Shown here piece by piece: positions 35,488 to 44,541 of a DNA stretch of 64,000 nucleotides. Origin of the DNA: Lysinibacillus fusiformis (lineage in GTDB: Bacteria; Bacillota; Bacilli; Bacillales_A; Planococcaceae); contig NZ_PDFK01000001.1 in the NCBI RefSeq assembly GCF_002845985.1, positions 62,001-126,000 of the forward strand, written 5' to 3'. The notes below the pieces were generated by a model. It was not told the origin of the DNA. It saw only the letters and a list, made by a program, of their open reading frames with translations, and did no database searches. Numbering within the stretch: position 1 is the first letter of the stretch; each line of letters opens with the position of its first letter. Both the position numbers and the translations under genes were made by a program.

Positions 35488-35809
35488 AAATCTCCTCCTC
35501 TCCTTCAAAAAATGAATGCTATCTCAAAAAAATGTGTCTAAATGATGAAATCGTATAGTAATCGCTCAAATTAGTACTTACATTTGAGAATTTTTTTTTG
35601 CTATAGTAAAAAACAGAGCAGTTAGTATCGCGGAGGTGTACTAGCTAAAAGGAATCATGATCGCTGATAATCGACATCACGATTATATCTTCATAGACTT
35701 TTTTATAATGCAGAACATGAAATAGTAGAAGCATCGCAACTTTATTTTTCAGAATATTCTGTTTTTATACATTCTATGAAAGTTGAACATTTTTGAAGGA
35801 GTTTTTACA
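35488..35809. other. Intergenic region before the DHA2 exporter
   Basis: It contains AT-rich DNA and a 25-codon frame at 35658-35735, which begins 3 bases after AAAGGAATC and may be the relic of a gene. No operator palindrome was recognised. The DHA2 ribosome site GAAGGAG closes the region. Confidence 0.35.
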
Positions 35810-37195
35810 GTGAATAAGGAAATAAAAACAGGTCCAATTATGGCTGCTCTCTTAGTAGCCGGCTTTGTAGGGCTATTTAGTGAGACAGCATTAAATATTG
35901 CACTAGGGGAACTTAGCCAACTTTTCAGCGTGGATGCCACAACTATCCAATGGCTAGCAACAGGCTATTTTCTCACATTAGGCATTTTAGTACCTGTTAC
36001 AGGCATTTTAATGCAAAAATTTACCACTCGCCAAATGTTTATAATCTCTTTACTCTTTTCCATAATTGGTACCATACTTGCCGCTGTTGCACCAATCTTT
36101 GCTGTCTTACTTATAGCACGTGTTATTCAAGCTGCAGGTTTAGCGATTATATTACCATTAACGCAAAATGTGATTTTCACGATTTTTCCAGCTAATAAAC
36201 GTGGTAGTGCTATGGGGATGATAGGTCTCGTCATTTTAGCAGGACCCGCTTTCGGCCCGACATTAGCAGGGATGATTTTAGACACGCTATCCTGGCACTG
36301 GATATTTTGGGTTACTGTCCCCTTCTTATTATTCTCGATCATTTTTGGTTTTATCTTTATTCCCAATGTGAATGAAAGAAAGCAGCTTGCTATAGATATA
36401 TGGTCTATTATCTTATCTACGATTGGCTTTGGTGGCATCGTCTATGGTGTAAGTAGCGGTGGAGAATTGGGTTGGACAAGCATCAACGTACTTAGCACCA
36501 TTTTACTAGGTGTAATTGCCTTATGTTTATTTGTGTTGCGTCAATCAAAAATGGACCATCCTATGTTAAATTTGAGAGCTTTCCAGTATCCAATGTTCGT
36601 ATTGGGTCTTCTGATGAATATGATTACCTTCTTCAATATGCTGTCTATGCTAGTGGTGCTCCCGATGTATATGCAAACGGCACTTTTGGTATCGGCCTTT
36701 GTAACAGGTTTAATGATGCTCCCTGGTAGTCTACTAAACTGCCTATTAGCACCAACCATCGGTAAATACTTCGATAAATACGGGCCACGTGCAATCATTA
36801 CCCCCGGAACCATACTTGTTGTGATTGGCTATGGACTTTATGCTTTAAATGGTACCGAAACAGCTACTTGGGCATTAGTGTTAACACATATCATCATGAT
36901 GCTTGGGGTTGGTATGGTATTAGCCTCTGTCCAAACGAATACGCTCAATGCTTTGCCAAGACAATATTTTCCTGATGGTATTGCGATTACACAAACCTCT
37001 CAACAAGTATCAGGTGCCATAGGCATTGCTGTAATGGTCTCGTTGTTCTCAGCTAAGCAACAGCAATTCTTAACTGACAGTACAACTAATGCTCAAGAGG
37101 CGGCGGCTTCAGGCTCTGCATTTGTCTTTGCAATCAGTTTTGCTCTGGCAATCATCAATGTCATACTCTCTTTCTTTTTGAAAAAAACTCAATAA
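35810..37195 (+). CDS. DHA2-family MFS exporter (EmrB/QacA type)
   Basis: The 461-residue protein has about 14 membrane segments. The DHA2 signatures are present: an early Glu in helix 1 (GLFSETALNIALGELS), IQWLATGYFLTLGILVPVTG, and GPAFGPTLAGMILDTLSWHWIFW (motif C). It exports lipophilic or cationic drugs by proton antiport. GTG 35810 is the likely start after GAAGGAG; ATG 35783 lacks a ribosome site. No adjacent regulator gene was found. Confidence 0.88.
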   Translation: MNKEIKTGPIMAALLVAGFVGLFSETALNIALGELSQLFSVDATTIQWLATGYFLTLGILVPVTGILMQKFTTRQMFIISLLFSIIGTILAAVAPIFAVLLIARVIQAAGLAIILPLTQNVIFTIFPANKRGSAMGMIGLVILAGPAFGPTLAGMILDTLSWHWIFWVTVPFLLFSIIFGFIFIPNVNERKQLAIDIWSIILSTIGFGGIVYGVSSGGELGWTSINVLSTILLGVIALCLFVLRQSKMDHPMLNLRAFQYPMFVLGLLMNMITFFNMLSMLVVLPMYMQTALLVSAFVTGLMMLPGSLLNCLLAPTIGKYFDKYGPRAIITPGTILVVIGYGLYALNGTETATWALVLTHIIMMLGVGMVLASVQTNTLNALPRQYFPDGIAITQTSQQVSGAIGIAVMVSLFSAKQQQFLTDSTTNAQEAAASGSAFVFAISFALAIINVILSFFLKKTQ

Positions 37196-37208
37196 TTTTA
37201 GTATAGAA

Positions 37209-37247
37209 GGGAGGTGTCTCGAAGGAATTTTAAGGCACCTCCTTTTG
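37209..37247 (+). terminator. Terminator of the DHA2 exporter
   Basis: GGAGGTG (37210-37216) pairs with CACCTCC (37236-37242), followed by TTTTGTT. Confidence 0.75.
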
Positions 37248-37538
37248 TTATGTCATTTCCGTTGCAATCGCAGTATTTTCTGATAATATTTACCATAAGA
37301 TGTTTACGTACGTTCAAAATAGTTGTTGTTTCATGATGCACTACACTAGGTCGCCCATCCTATGTCATATCTTTAAACATCAATTACGCCTTTGACGTAA
37401 TTGCCGCTGATTCTGCATTTTCGCGCAGATCAACTTTGCGCCCCGTTTTTTCGAGCTGATGAGTAGAATGTTAACCTCAGACCATCACGTCCTGTGACAG
37501 TTAACTGACTTGCATCGTGCAGGTCAACTTCAAAATCA

Positions 37539-37655
37539 GTGACTTCCGCCGAGGCTTCGGGTTAACATGATGATGATTACTCAGATATGGCACAAGATGT
37601 GGCATTCTTAGCCTGAGTTCAGCTTTTTTAGCGGGCATTTGAACACCCATTGGAG
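37539..37655 (+). repeat. Dispersed noncoding repeat, copy 3 (diverged)
   Basis: GTGACTTCCGCCGAGGC, then AACATGATGATG, GGCACAAGATGTGGC, a T-run and GAACACCCATTGG follow the same order as the copies at 33301 and 60626, with more changes. The bases before it (37250-37538) contain GC-richer sequence with no gene. Confidence 0.5.
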
Positions 37656-37773
37656 AAAACAAAACAAATATTTTTCTTTCTCTAAAGTACTGCTTCACTT
37701 TTGGTACAAAAAACACTTGCTGAATTAAGATAAAACGTCAATTACAACGAGATGGAAAAGGAGAAAATTGGCA

Positions 37774-38391
37774 ATGAAGCATATTATCTTTGATTTTGAT
37801 GGAACACTGGCAGATTCAACCGCAGTGTTTGCATCAGCATGGAATACATTAGCGCAAAAATATAAATTTAAAGGCATCGAATTAAAGGAAATTGATACAC
37901 TGAAAAAATTATCGATTTCTGAACGCAGTAAATTATTTGATTTCCCAATGTATAAATTGCCCATGATTTTACCGCAATTTTATAAATTGTATCGTCAATC
38001 ATTAAATGATGTTCATCTTTTTGATGGAATGAAGGAAGTCCTGATGGAAATTGATAAGAGAGGCTATAAAATCATTATTATTTCCTCTAATTCTAAGGAA
38101 AATATTTTAGCATTTCTTAAAATGAACGGTATTCACTGTGTAGCAGATGTTCTTTGCTCCAATCGAATTTTTGGCAAGGATAAAGTGATGAAAAAGTTTT
38201 TAAAGGACTCAAATGTCAACTCAGCTGACGTGTTATATATTGGGGATGAACAAAGGGATATCGTGGCTTGTAAGAAAGCAGGTGTCCCGATTGTATGGGT
38301 AGAATGGGGCTATGATGCCATAGAGGTCGTGCAAAACGAAAATCCTGAATATAAGGTCGCTACACCACAGGAAATTTTAGAGATTATTTAA
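37774..38391 (+). CDS. HAD-superfamily phosphatase (Gph-like)
   Basis: The 205-residue hydrolase has HAD motif I DFDGTLADS (nucleophile Asp and acid Asp), motif II IISSNS, a Lys in the GKDKV region and motif IV GDEQRDIVA. The helical cap after motif I resembles phosphoglycolate phosphatases and pyrophosphatase-type HADs. ATG 37774 sits 10 bases after AAGGAG; the TTG at 37768 is possible. The substrate is unknown. Confidence 0.85.
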   Translation: MKHIIFDFDGTLADSTAVFASAWNTLAQKYKFKGIELKEIDTLKKLSISERSKLFDFPMYKLPMILPQFYKLYRQSLNDVHLFDGMKEVLMEIDKRGYKIIIISSNSKENILAFLKMNGIHCVADVLCSNRIFGKDKVMKKFLKDSNVNSADVLYIGDEQRDIVACKKAGVPIVWVEWGYDAIEVVQNENPEYKVATPQEILEII

Positions 38392-38400
38392 TTATGGGGA

Positions 38401-38440
38401 AGGATAATAGCATGTTACCTGTCTATTATCCTTTTTTTAT
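38401..38440 (+). terminator. Terminator of the HAD gene
   Basis: AGGATAATAG and CTATTATCCT form a perfect 10-bp stem followed by seven T. Confidence 0.9.
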
Positions 38441-38444
38441 ATTA

Positions 38445-39269
38445 TTATCCTTTCATCTCACTAATCTGCATGAGCTTTTCTGCCGTGCTATTAACCCCTT
38501 TATAGGCATCTGTTAATTCATGCATACTCGCAGCAAATTGCTGTGTAAACGCAGAAATTTGATTTGCTGACGCATTGACTTGATCGATGGATTGTTTAAT
38601 ATTTTCTAGTTGCACTGTAATGCTATCAGCACTTTCTGTACTGCTTTGGGACATTTTTTGTATTTCTGAAGCAACCACGGCAAAGCCACGACCATGCTCA
38701 CCTGAACGTGCTGCTTCAATGGATGCATTCAAGCCGAGAATTTTGGATTTCATAGCCAAATCCTTTACTAAATTCACAATGTCATTAATCCGCTTAATAT
38801 CACTTGCCATCGATTCCGAGAAGTTCGATAATTCCTCTAAACGATTGGACACATCCATACTGGAAGTAGCTAATCCTTCATTGGTAGTCGTCATTTCTTC
38901 AACAGCACTTGAAAGCTCAGTTGCCAACAAGCGCATACTATCCATTTTTTCATTGGAAATAATGGCACTTACTACACCAATTACCTGACCTCCGTCAAAA
39001 ATAGGCTGTGCAGAGGCAATGTATGCCATGCCAAACCCTTCCGCCCCGCGCTCTTCTTTCACAAAGCGGCCTGAGCTTAAGGCTATTTCCGTTGCAGTCC
39101 CTCGATATTTATGTACTGGTTCACCAACCCCTACTTTTAAATCAACACGTTTCCCCGGTTTATAGGCAAGAACTTTCTCTCTATCTGCCACGATGACACA
39201 AGCATCCTCTGGATAAGTTGCTTGGTATAAATCAATCGAATCAATCGCTGCCTGTAGTTTTGGATGCAT
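38445..39269 (-). CDS. Soluble methyl-accepting chemotaxis-type receptor (YfmS-like)
   Basis: The 274-residue protein has no membrane segment. Residues 1-110 form a small sensing domain with a conserved QPIFDGGQVIGVVSA segment. The rest is a short MCP signalling coiled coil with the hairpin KILGLNASIEAARSGEHGRGFAVVA that binds CheA and CheW. It resembles B. subtilis YfmS, a cytosolic chemoreceptor. A cytosolic signal is therefore probably sensed. Confidence 0.88.
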   Translation of the reverse strand: MHPKLQAAIDSIDLYQATYPEDACVIVADREKVLAYKPGKRVDLKVGVGEPVHKYRGTATEIALSSGRFVKEERGAEGFGMAYIASAQPIFDGGQVIGVVSAIISNEKMDSMRLLATELSSAVEEMTTTNEGLATSSMDVSNRLEELSNFSESMASDIKRINDIVNLVKDLAMKSKILGLNASIEAARSGEHGRGFAVVASEIQKMSQSSTESADSITVQLENIKQSIDQVNASANQISAFTQQFAASMHELTDAYKGVNSTAEKLMQISEMKG

Positions 39270-39329
39270 TGTCTTCCCCCTTCTCCCAAAGCTTTTGTAA
39301 AATATCTCAATTTAACTATATCATGTCAC

Positions 39330-39364
39330 TTAAAAAAAGACACCAACGTCCAGTGGTGTCTTTT
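39330..39364 (-). terminator. Terminator of the VanW gene
   Basis: AAAAGACACCA and TGGTGTCTTTT form a perfect stem, with TTTTTTTAAG on the minus strand. Confidence 0.85.
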
Positions 39365-39371
39365 CATGCCA

Positions 39372-40352
39372 TTATGACTTTGTCAATTTTTCTACATATT
39401 TCGCTGCCGTTCTGATTTCAATTGTTAGAAAATCATTGCCATAGGTAGCCTTTATTAAAAATGGTACATCATTCGTGTTTTGGAACCTAAAGTCTAAACT
39501 GCCGTAGGAAACAGTAGCATCTCTTCCTTTAGGTACATACCCCACATCTAAGGAATGGTGATGACGTTCCACATAGTTAATTGGAATTTGATCGACAGCA
39601 TTAAACAGGGTTGAAGACGTTTGACAGATTCCACCGCCAATCCCCATGACTACCTTCTTATTAATAATTTCCGGTGCAGGTTGATAGCCATTCGCTTCAT
39701 CCCTCGGACCCACAATCGTATTAAAAGAAAAATAATCACCACTACCTACAATGACATTATTGATTGCCCTAGCCGACAGCTCGATGTTTTTATTTCTTCC
39801 ACTATCTGTGCTATTGAAATATGTCGTATAGGATGCAACAACGACATCCTCTAATAAAGGAAGATCCTCTAAATAATAGCCACTTTCTGTTACATAGAGC
39901 GGCATTTCCACTTGACCACCCGTCGTTGAAGCCTCTAGAATTCGCTCTACTAATTCGCTTTCTTTTAAAATAGTTTGCGGTCTTCCTTTGATTACTTGCC
40001 CTTCTTCTCCCAATCGATCGAGCACCATTCGTTGATCATAGCCAGTCATTGTGTCTGTTCCTCTCGCCAATTCCTTTGCTAATTGTTCTAGCTGCTGGTA
40101 ATAAGCTTGCGGATCTGTGTCAAAGCCAAATTCCTTAGGAGAGATTGTTTGAACCATCTGCTGTGTTACGGGATCAATAACCTCTACAATAGGCTCAATT
40201 GGGTGCTCTTGTTCATACGTAACAGACTGCTGAGCTTCTTCATGTTGTTGAATTTCTTGTTCTAGCTTGTTATCGTTTGCCGCTTTGTCCTGACATCCTA
40301 CTAGCCCAAGCGTACAGATAATGCCGCATATAGCCAGCCACTTCTTTCTCAA
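39372..40352 (-). CDS. VanW-family lipoprotein
   Basis: The 326-residue protein has a lipoprotein signal (lipobox LVGC at about residue 20) and an acidic Gln-rich linker. The VanW domain follows in the C-terminal half (NNVIVGSGDYFSFNTIVGPRDEANGYQPAPEI, GIGGGICQTSSTLFNAV). It is anchored on the outer face of the membrane. VanW is found near vancomycin-resistance genes but also in many spore formers, and its function is unknown. No van genes are present here. The start is a TTG. Confidence 0.88.
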   Translation of the reverse strand: MRKKWLAICGIICTLGLVGCQDKAANDNKLEQEIQQHEEAQQSVTYEQEHPIEPIVEVIDPVTQQMVQTISPKEFGFDTDPQAYYQQLEQLAKELARGTDTMTGYDQRMVLDRLGEEGQVIKGRPQTILKESELVERILEASTTGGQVEMPLYVTESGYYLEDLPLLEDVVVASYTTYFNSTDSGRNKNIELSARAINNVIVGSGDYFSFNTIVGPRDEANGYQPAPEIINKKVVMGIGGGICQTSSTLFNAVDQIPINYVERHHHSLDVGYVPKGRDATVSYGSLDFRFQNTNDVPFLIKATYGNDFLTIEIRTAAKYVEKLTKS

Positions 40353-40773
40353 CCATGAACACCTACCTCTATCTTCATACTACAGAGACATCTTATTCGT
40401 AGATTGCTCATAGTGTGTTGTTTTTTGATGATTTTTATTTGTCAATACTGCAAAAACACACTATATGAAGACCACTATTACCTGTGAAATTTTATGATTG
40501 AATAAACCTTTAGACGATAGAGGATTGTAAGTACTATTTGGTGCAGCTATTTTCTCTTCGCTATCTTAATTTAGATAAGATTATTCCGCATTCATCATTT
40601 ATACAGCCTAAAAACATTACTTCTCAAAGAAATAAAATGGCATATGAGGCTAAAGTTTAGTAGAATGATTCTTTAGATTAAAATAAATGACTAAATTTTG
40701 TTTTATATTAAAACACTACTTATAACTACATTTCCCATAAATAAAATCTGGAATTTAAAGGAAGAAAAATAAA
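40353..40773. other. Intergenic region, nothing identified
   Basis: About 420 bases of AT-rich sequence between divergent genes; no gene, repeat or clear operator was seen. The ribosome site AAAGGAAG of the next gene is at its end. Confidence 0.4.
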
Positions 40774-41730
40774 TTGACTAATGATTTAAAAATACGTGAT
40801 AAGTATATCTACACTTATATTCATCATATTGATGAATATGATTTATGTAGAATGGAGATGCGCTCATTTTTTGGAAAAGATTCTGACTCAAACTATTTAA
40901 TTAGCGATGTTAAAATTGATCCAAGCCGTAGCCCATTTATTGAAGAGAGACTTGAGATATTATATGAAGAGAATGATTTAGACGTATTAAAGGATCGTCT
41001 TAAGCATTTCAATGTAGGAGAAAACACTTACAAAGTAATTAGTTTAAATAAAATGGTCATAAATACTACTAATAAAATAGACCATGCAGAGCGTCGTAAA
41101 ATTGAAAGAGAAATTGGATTGTCGATTAACGGAGAACCAGATTTAGACAATCCAGAAATTATCTTGGGGATTATTACTTTAGACGGTCGTTGGTATTTTG
41201 GCAACTATACAAAAAGTGAACCCATTTGGCTTAAACATAAACAGAAGCCACACAATTATTCAACCGCATTGAGCACAAGAGTTGCTCGTGCTATTACTAA
41301 TATTGCAGTTCCACATATAGAAAATGTACGTGCTATCGATCCCTGTTGTGGAATAGGAACTGTCATAATAGAGGGACTTTCAATGGGAATTGATATTGAA
41401 GGTCGAGACATTAATTATCATGTATGTCAGGGTTCCAGAAGTAATATCACTTATTTCGGACTAGAAGGTAAAATTACACTAGGACCGATTTCAGAGGTAA
41501 CGGAGCACTATGATGTAGCGATTGTTGATTTACCATATAACTTATTTACTCACGCATCAAGGGAAGAACAAAGTGAGATACTAAAGCACGCTCGACGAAT
41601 TTCAGATAAAATTATTATTGCCACAATTGATACGATTGATGACTTAATTGAAGAAGCTGGATTCGAGATAGTTGACCGATGTATTGCTAAAAAACAGTCT
41701 TTTTTACGTCAAATTATTTTATGTAAATGA
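40774..41730 (+). CDS. RNA methyltransferase of the Trm11/UPF0020 type
   Basis: The 318-residue protein has a C-terminal SAM-binding Rossmann fold with DPCCGIGTVIIEGLSMG (about residue 189), acidic GRDIN, and catalytic DLPYNL in place of the usual DPPY/NPPY. The WLKHKQKPHNYSTALSTRVARAI segment is typical of tRNA guanine-10-type methyltransferases. The N-terminus does not show a clear THUMP domain. The start is a TTG after GGAAG. It stands alone as a transcription unit. Confidence 0.8.
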   Translation: MTNDLKIRDKYIYTYIHHIDEYDLCRMEMRSFFGKDSDSNYLISDVKIDPSRSPFIEERLEILYEENDLDVLKDRLKHFNVGENTYKVISLNKMVINTTNKIDHAERRKIEREIGLSINGEPDLDNPEIILGIITLDGRWYFGNYTKSEPIWLKHKQKPHNYSTALSTRVARAITNIAVPHIENVRAIDPCCGIGTVIIEGLSMGIDIEGRDINYHVCQGSRSNITYFGLEGKITLGPISEVTEHYDVAIVDLPYNLFTHASREEQSEILKHARRISDKIIIATIDTIDDLIEEAGFEIVDRCIAKKQSFLRQIILCK

Positions 41731-42022
41731 GAAACACCTATATGGTGAAGGACAATAAAATAATGTTAACCTGTCCTAATTTTAGAACAGGGTTAATATA
41801 TTGTTGTGCAACTTTTAATATAGAATCTTAACTGAAAACCCTCGTCCATTCTAATTTATAGAGAAATCATCGGAATTTTAATTATCAACTTTCAGCCGTA
41901 TCGCATGAAAAGTTATTTCTACCAATTAGCACGCCCTATTGTCGATAAGCAAGATGAATTCCCGTGAAGAAAGGAAATTACTCGCGAAGCAACAGAAATG
42001 ACGTTCAAAGTTTACGTAAAAA
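41731..42022. other. Intergenic region, nothing identified
   Basis: No supported gene. A short ATG frame at about 41904 (MKSYFYQLARPIVDK...) stops after 20 codons and may be a relic. Confidence 0.35.
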
Positions 42023-42062
42023 AGAGCATCTATTAGCTATCAAATGAGCCAGTAGATGCTCT
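42023..42062 (-). terminator. Terminator of the LysM-CAP gene
   Basis: AGAGCATCTA and TAGATGCTCT form a perfect 10-bp stem; TTTTTTAC follows on the minus strand. Confidence 0.85.
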
Positions 42063-42112
42063 ATCATTTTTAACTCTTGTAAAAAAGCTCAAGTACAGAA
42101 CAGTGTCCTATT

Positions 42113-42721
42113 TTATTTTTGAATAAACATTTGTGTCCAATAATGACCATCCTGCACATAGCCTACACCGATATGGGTATAGCTTTTATTGAGAATATTG
42201 GCACGATGTCCTGCACTGTTCATCCAAGCTGTTACAACTTCTTGAGCTGAGCGTTGACCTTTTGCAATATTTTCACCAGCAGCTTTGTACGTAATACCAA
42301 AGTTTTTCATCATGGTAAAAGGTGTACCATATGTTGGGCTTGTATGGTCAAAGTACTGTTTATCATGCATATCTTGAGATTTATATTTGGCTACTCGGGA
42401 TAGCTCCCAATTTTCCTGTAATGCTGGCAGACCTGCTTTGGCGCGTTCTGCATTAACAAGTTTAACAACCTCTTGCTCAACCGTGGCCTGTTCCTTTACA
42501 GGGATATTGATTTTTTGCCCAGGGGAAATTTGATTCGGATTGGCAAGCTGTGGATTGGCATCTATTAATTCTTGTACGCCTGTCTCAGTTTTCAACGCTA
42601 TTTTCCAAAGTGTGTCACCAGATGTTACTGTATAGGATTCGGCTGCCATTGCCGCTGCTGGTACTAATAATGAAGCTGCGATTACTGAAGCGAATGTTGC
42701 CTTTTTTATTTTTTTGAACAT
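42113..42721 (-). CDS. Secreted LysM plus CAP/SCP domain protein (YkwD/SafA-like)
   Basis: The 202-residue protein has a signal peptide (MFKKIKKATFASVIAASLL, cleaved near AMA-A), one LysM peptidoglycan-binding module (YTVTSGDTLWKIALKTETG...INIPV) and a CAP domain (VNAERAKAGLPAL, YFDHTSPTYG, AGENIAKGQ, MNSAGHRANILN). It is a cell-wall or spore-associated protein; CAP function in bacteria is unsettled. ATG 42721 suits the signal peptide and the GGAAGG site; the longer frame to 42841 is an overextension. Confidence 0.9.
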   Translation of the reverse strand: MFKKIKKATFASVIAASLLVPAAAMAAESYTVTSGDTLWKIALKTETGVQELIDANPQLANPNQISPGQKINIPVKEQATVEQEVVKLVNAERAKAGLPALQENWELSRVAKYKSQDMHDKQYFDHTSPTYGTPFTMMKNFGITYKAAGENIAKGQRSAQEVVTAWMNSAGHRANILNKSYTHIGVGYVQDGHYWTQMFIQK

Positions 42722-42964
42722 GTTCATCATCCTTCCTGTTTGCTCTACTATTATCGTAAATAGTTTCAGAGCCATAATCATCACAAAATATTTGGAAGGA
42801 TTTTTACAATTGTATGACATCGGCACAACACAAACGAACAAAACCCTTTATTACGCTATTTTGCATCATATGCTTTGTCATCAAGTTGCAATCTTTTTGT
42901 AATTGGCATACATTACTAATACATTCAGCTATTTAAAATTTCATAAAATATCCTATTTTGACAA

Positions 42965-43579
42965 TTATTTACTTTTTAATCGATAAATTAGTAGAATATA
43001 GAGCCCATCATAAAAGAGCGTTGCCATGGAAATAATGGTAATCAATGGCGTACGGAAGTAGAGATAAAAGCCCACCGCAGCAAACAATGTACCTACCATT
43101 TTACAGACGGCAATTCCCATTGATTGACCGGCTAAGTTCCCTCTTTGCAACAATAAAGCGATAAATAACCCTGACATCATAAGATTTTGGAAAAATGCTG
43201 TGTACTTCCCTTCAAAATCCTGAAACTCATAGACGATGCCAAAAATCATCAACATGCTGAAAAGTAACGTAACCAAAAAGGAGCCATACAATATTTTTTT
43301 AGTAAGTATCCTACGATATTCACTTGGCGCATAGCGTAAAAACTGCATTAAAATAAAGATATCCAATACAAGCCAAATGAGTGTAATGTATCGTTGGAGA
43401 TCATTTTGTGGGTAGATAAAAGCAAAGATAAACTCCCATGAAATATTGGCACAAATAGCGGCCATAGGCATTCCATATTTTTTATCTTGCCACCCTTTAT
43501 AAATCACGAGTATGTATGTAATTATCCAAAACAGACCCATTCCTAATTGGCAAATTAATAATAGGTTTAGTTCAGTCAA
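42965..43579 (-). CDS. Transmembrane-type terpene cyclase-like protein
   Basis: The 204-residue protein has seven hydrophobic segments and the pattern of the Pyr4/PaxB-like transmembrane terpene cyclase family: YGMPMAAICANISWEFIFAFIYP with Glu49, and ATLFYDGLYILLIY with Asp191. These are acidic residues of the type used for catalysis in the fungal enzymes. TTG start after GGGGAGAG. No prenyltransferase or other terpenoid gene is nearby. Family assignment is by recognised pattern; activity is unproven. Confidence 0.7.
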   Translation of the reverse strand: MTELNLLLICQLGMGLFWIITYILVIYKGWQDKKYGMPMAAICANISWEFIFAFIYPQNDLQRYITLIWLVLDIFILMQFLRYAPSEYRRILTKKILYGSFLVTLLFSMLMIFGIVYEFQDFEGKYTAFFQNLMMSGLFIALLLQRGNLAGQSMGIAVCKMVGTLFAAVGFYLYFRTPLITIISMATLFYDGLYILLIYRLKSK

Positions 43580-43741
43580 TGTTCGCTCTCTCCCCTATAT
43601 AGCATTCCTCCTACTATATGTGAGGAAAACGATTCATTATGTCTAAAAGTTTAATAGAAGGGTAAAGGGGTAGCTAAATATCAAATAGATGCAACCTATA
43701 CATTCCATAAGTAATCCTATATAGTAAAACGAGGTGATTGA

Positions 43742-44506
43742 ATGAAAACAAAAATTTATGTGGATAATGAACAATTTATCGCTGGGACTACCTTGAAAGA
43801 TGACATGGAACTAGAGCAAAACAATATGGCTTTGCATATTTGTGATAATGTTCAAGCTATCATCGACAATCGGCAACATTTAGCCGCTACGTTGAACTGT
43901 GATTTGCAGCATTTTATTTGCACCGAGCAAACACATAGTGCGAACTTTCATAAAGTCACATTAGCTGATAAAGGGCGAGGTGCTGAGCAAATCGATACAG
44001 CAGTTAAAAATACCGATGCCCTTTATACCATAGAGCCGAATTTATTATTATGTAGTTTTACGGCTGATTGCGTTCCCGTTATTTTTTATAATGCTGTGAA
44101 CGGACTAGTTGGCGTTATTCATTCAGGTTGGCAAGGAACTGTCAAAGAAATAACGCCCAAATTGTTTGAGCATCTGATGAATGAAGAACAATGTCGACCA
44201 GAGGATTTTCATGTCCAAATTGGTATGGCGCTGAGTCAGCAAAAGTTTGAGGTGGACGCAGATGTCTACGAAAAGTTTCACAGCCTTGGTTATGCGGAAG
44301 ACTTTATGTACTACAATGCAGAAACGAATAAATATCATATTGATAATCAGCAAACAGTAAAAAAACAATGTGAGCTTGCTGGTATTCCAGCTGACCAAAT
44401 TCAAATTGATGAAACTTGTACGTTCCTTAGCCCAAATGGCTTTTCCTACCGTCAGGACAAACAGGCAGGAAGACATTTAAGCTTTATTATGCGGAAAACA
44501 TCCTAA
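43742..44506 (+). CDS. YfiH/LACC1-family protein (multicopper-type 'laccase domain', purine nucleoside phosphorylase-like)
   Basis: The 254-residue protein has the metal ligands of the YfiH family: His65 in CTEQTHSAN, Cys110 in TADCVPV and His127 in IHSGWQGT. Members act on purine nucleosides (phosphorylase and adenosine deaminase activity) rather than as true laccases. In Bacillales the usual copy lies near ftsZ, so this may be a second paralogue. The ATG follows GAGGTGATTGA. Confidence 0.85.
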   Translation: MKTKIYVDNEQFIAGTTLKDDMELEQNNMALHICDNVQAIIDNRQHLAATLNCDLQHFICTEQTHSANFHKVTLADKGRGAEQIDTAVKNTDALYTIEPNLLLCSFTADCVPVIFYNAVNGLVGVIHSGWQGTVKEITPKLFEHLMNEEQCRPEDFHVQIGMALSQQKFEVDADVYEKFHSLGYAEDFMYYNAETNKYHIDNQQTVKKQCELAGIPADQIQIDETCTFLSPNGFSYRQDKQAGRHLSFIMRKTS

Positions 44507-44512
44507 TAGCAA

Positions 44513-44541
44513 AGGCCAATTCTTGACGAATTGGCCTCCAT
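44513..44541. terminator. Terminator between YfiH gene and gerABC operon
   Basis: AGGCCAATT and AATTGGCCT form a perfect 9-bp stem with a 7-base loop between convergent genes; the plus-strand tail is CCATTTATTTT. Confidence 0.75.

Noticed and set aside
39372-40352. Vancomycin resistance cluster because of VanW
   Set aside because: No vanHAX, vanRS or ligase genes are present; VanW-domain lipoproteins are common in spore formers without resistance.
43742-44506. True laccase annotation for the YfiH-family gene
   Set aside because: It lacks multicopper oxidase motifs; the His/Cys ligand set is that of the YfiH/LACC1 fold acting on purine nucleosides.
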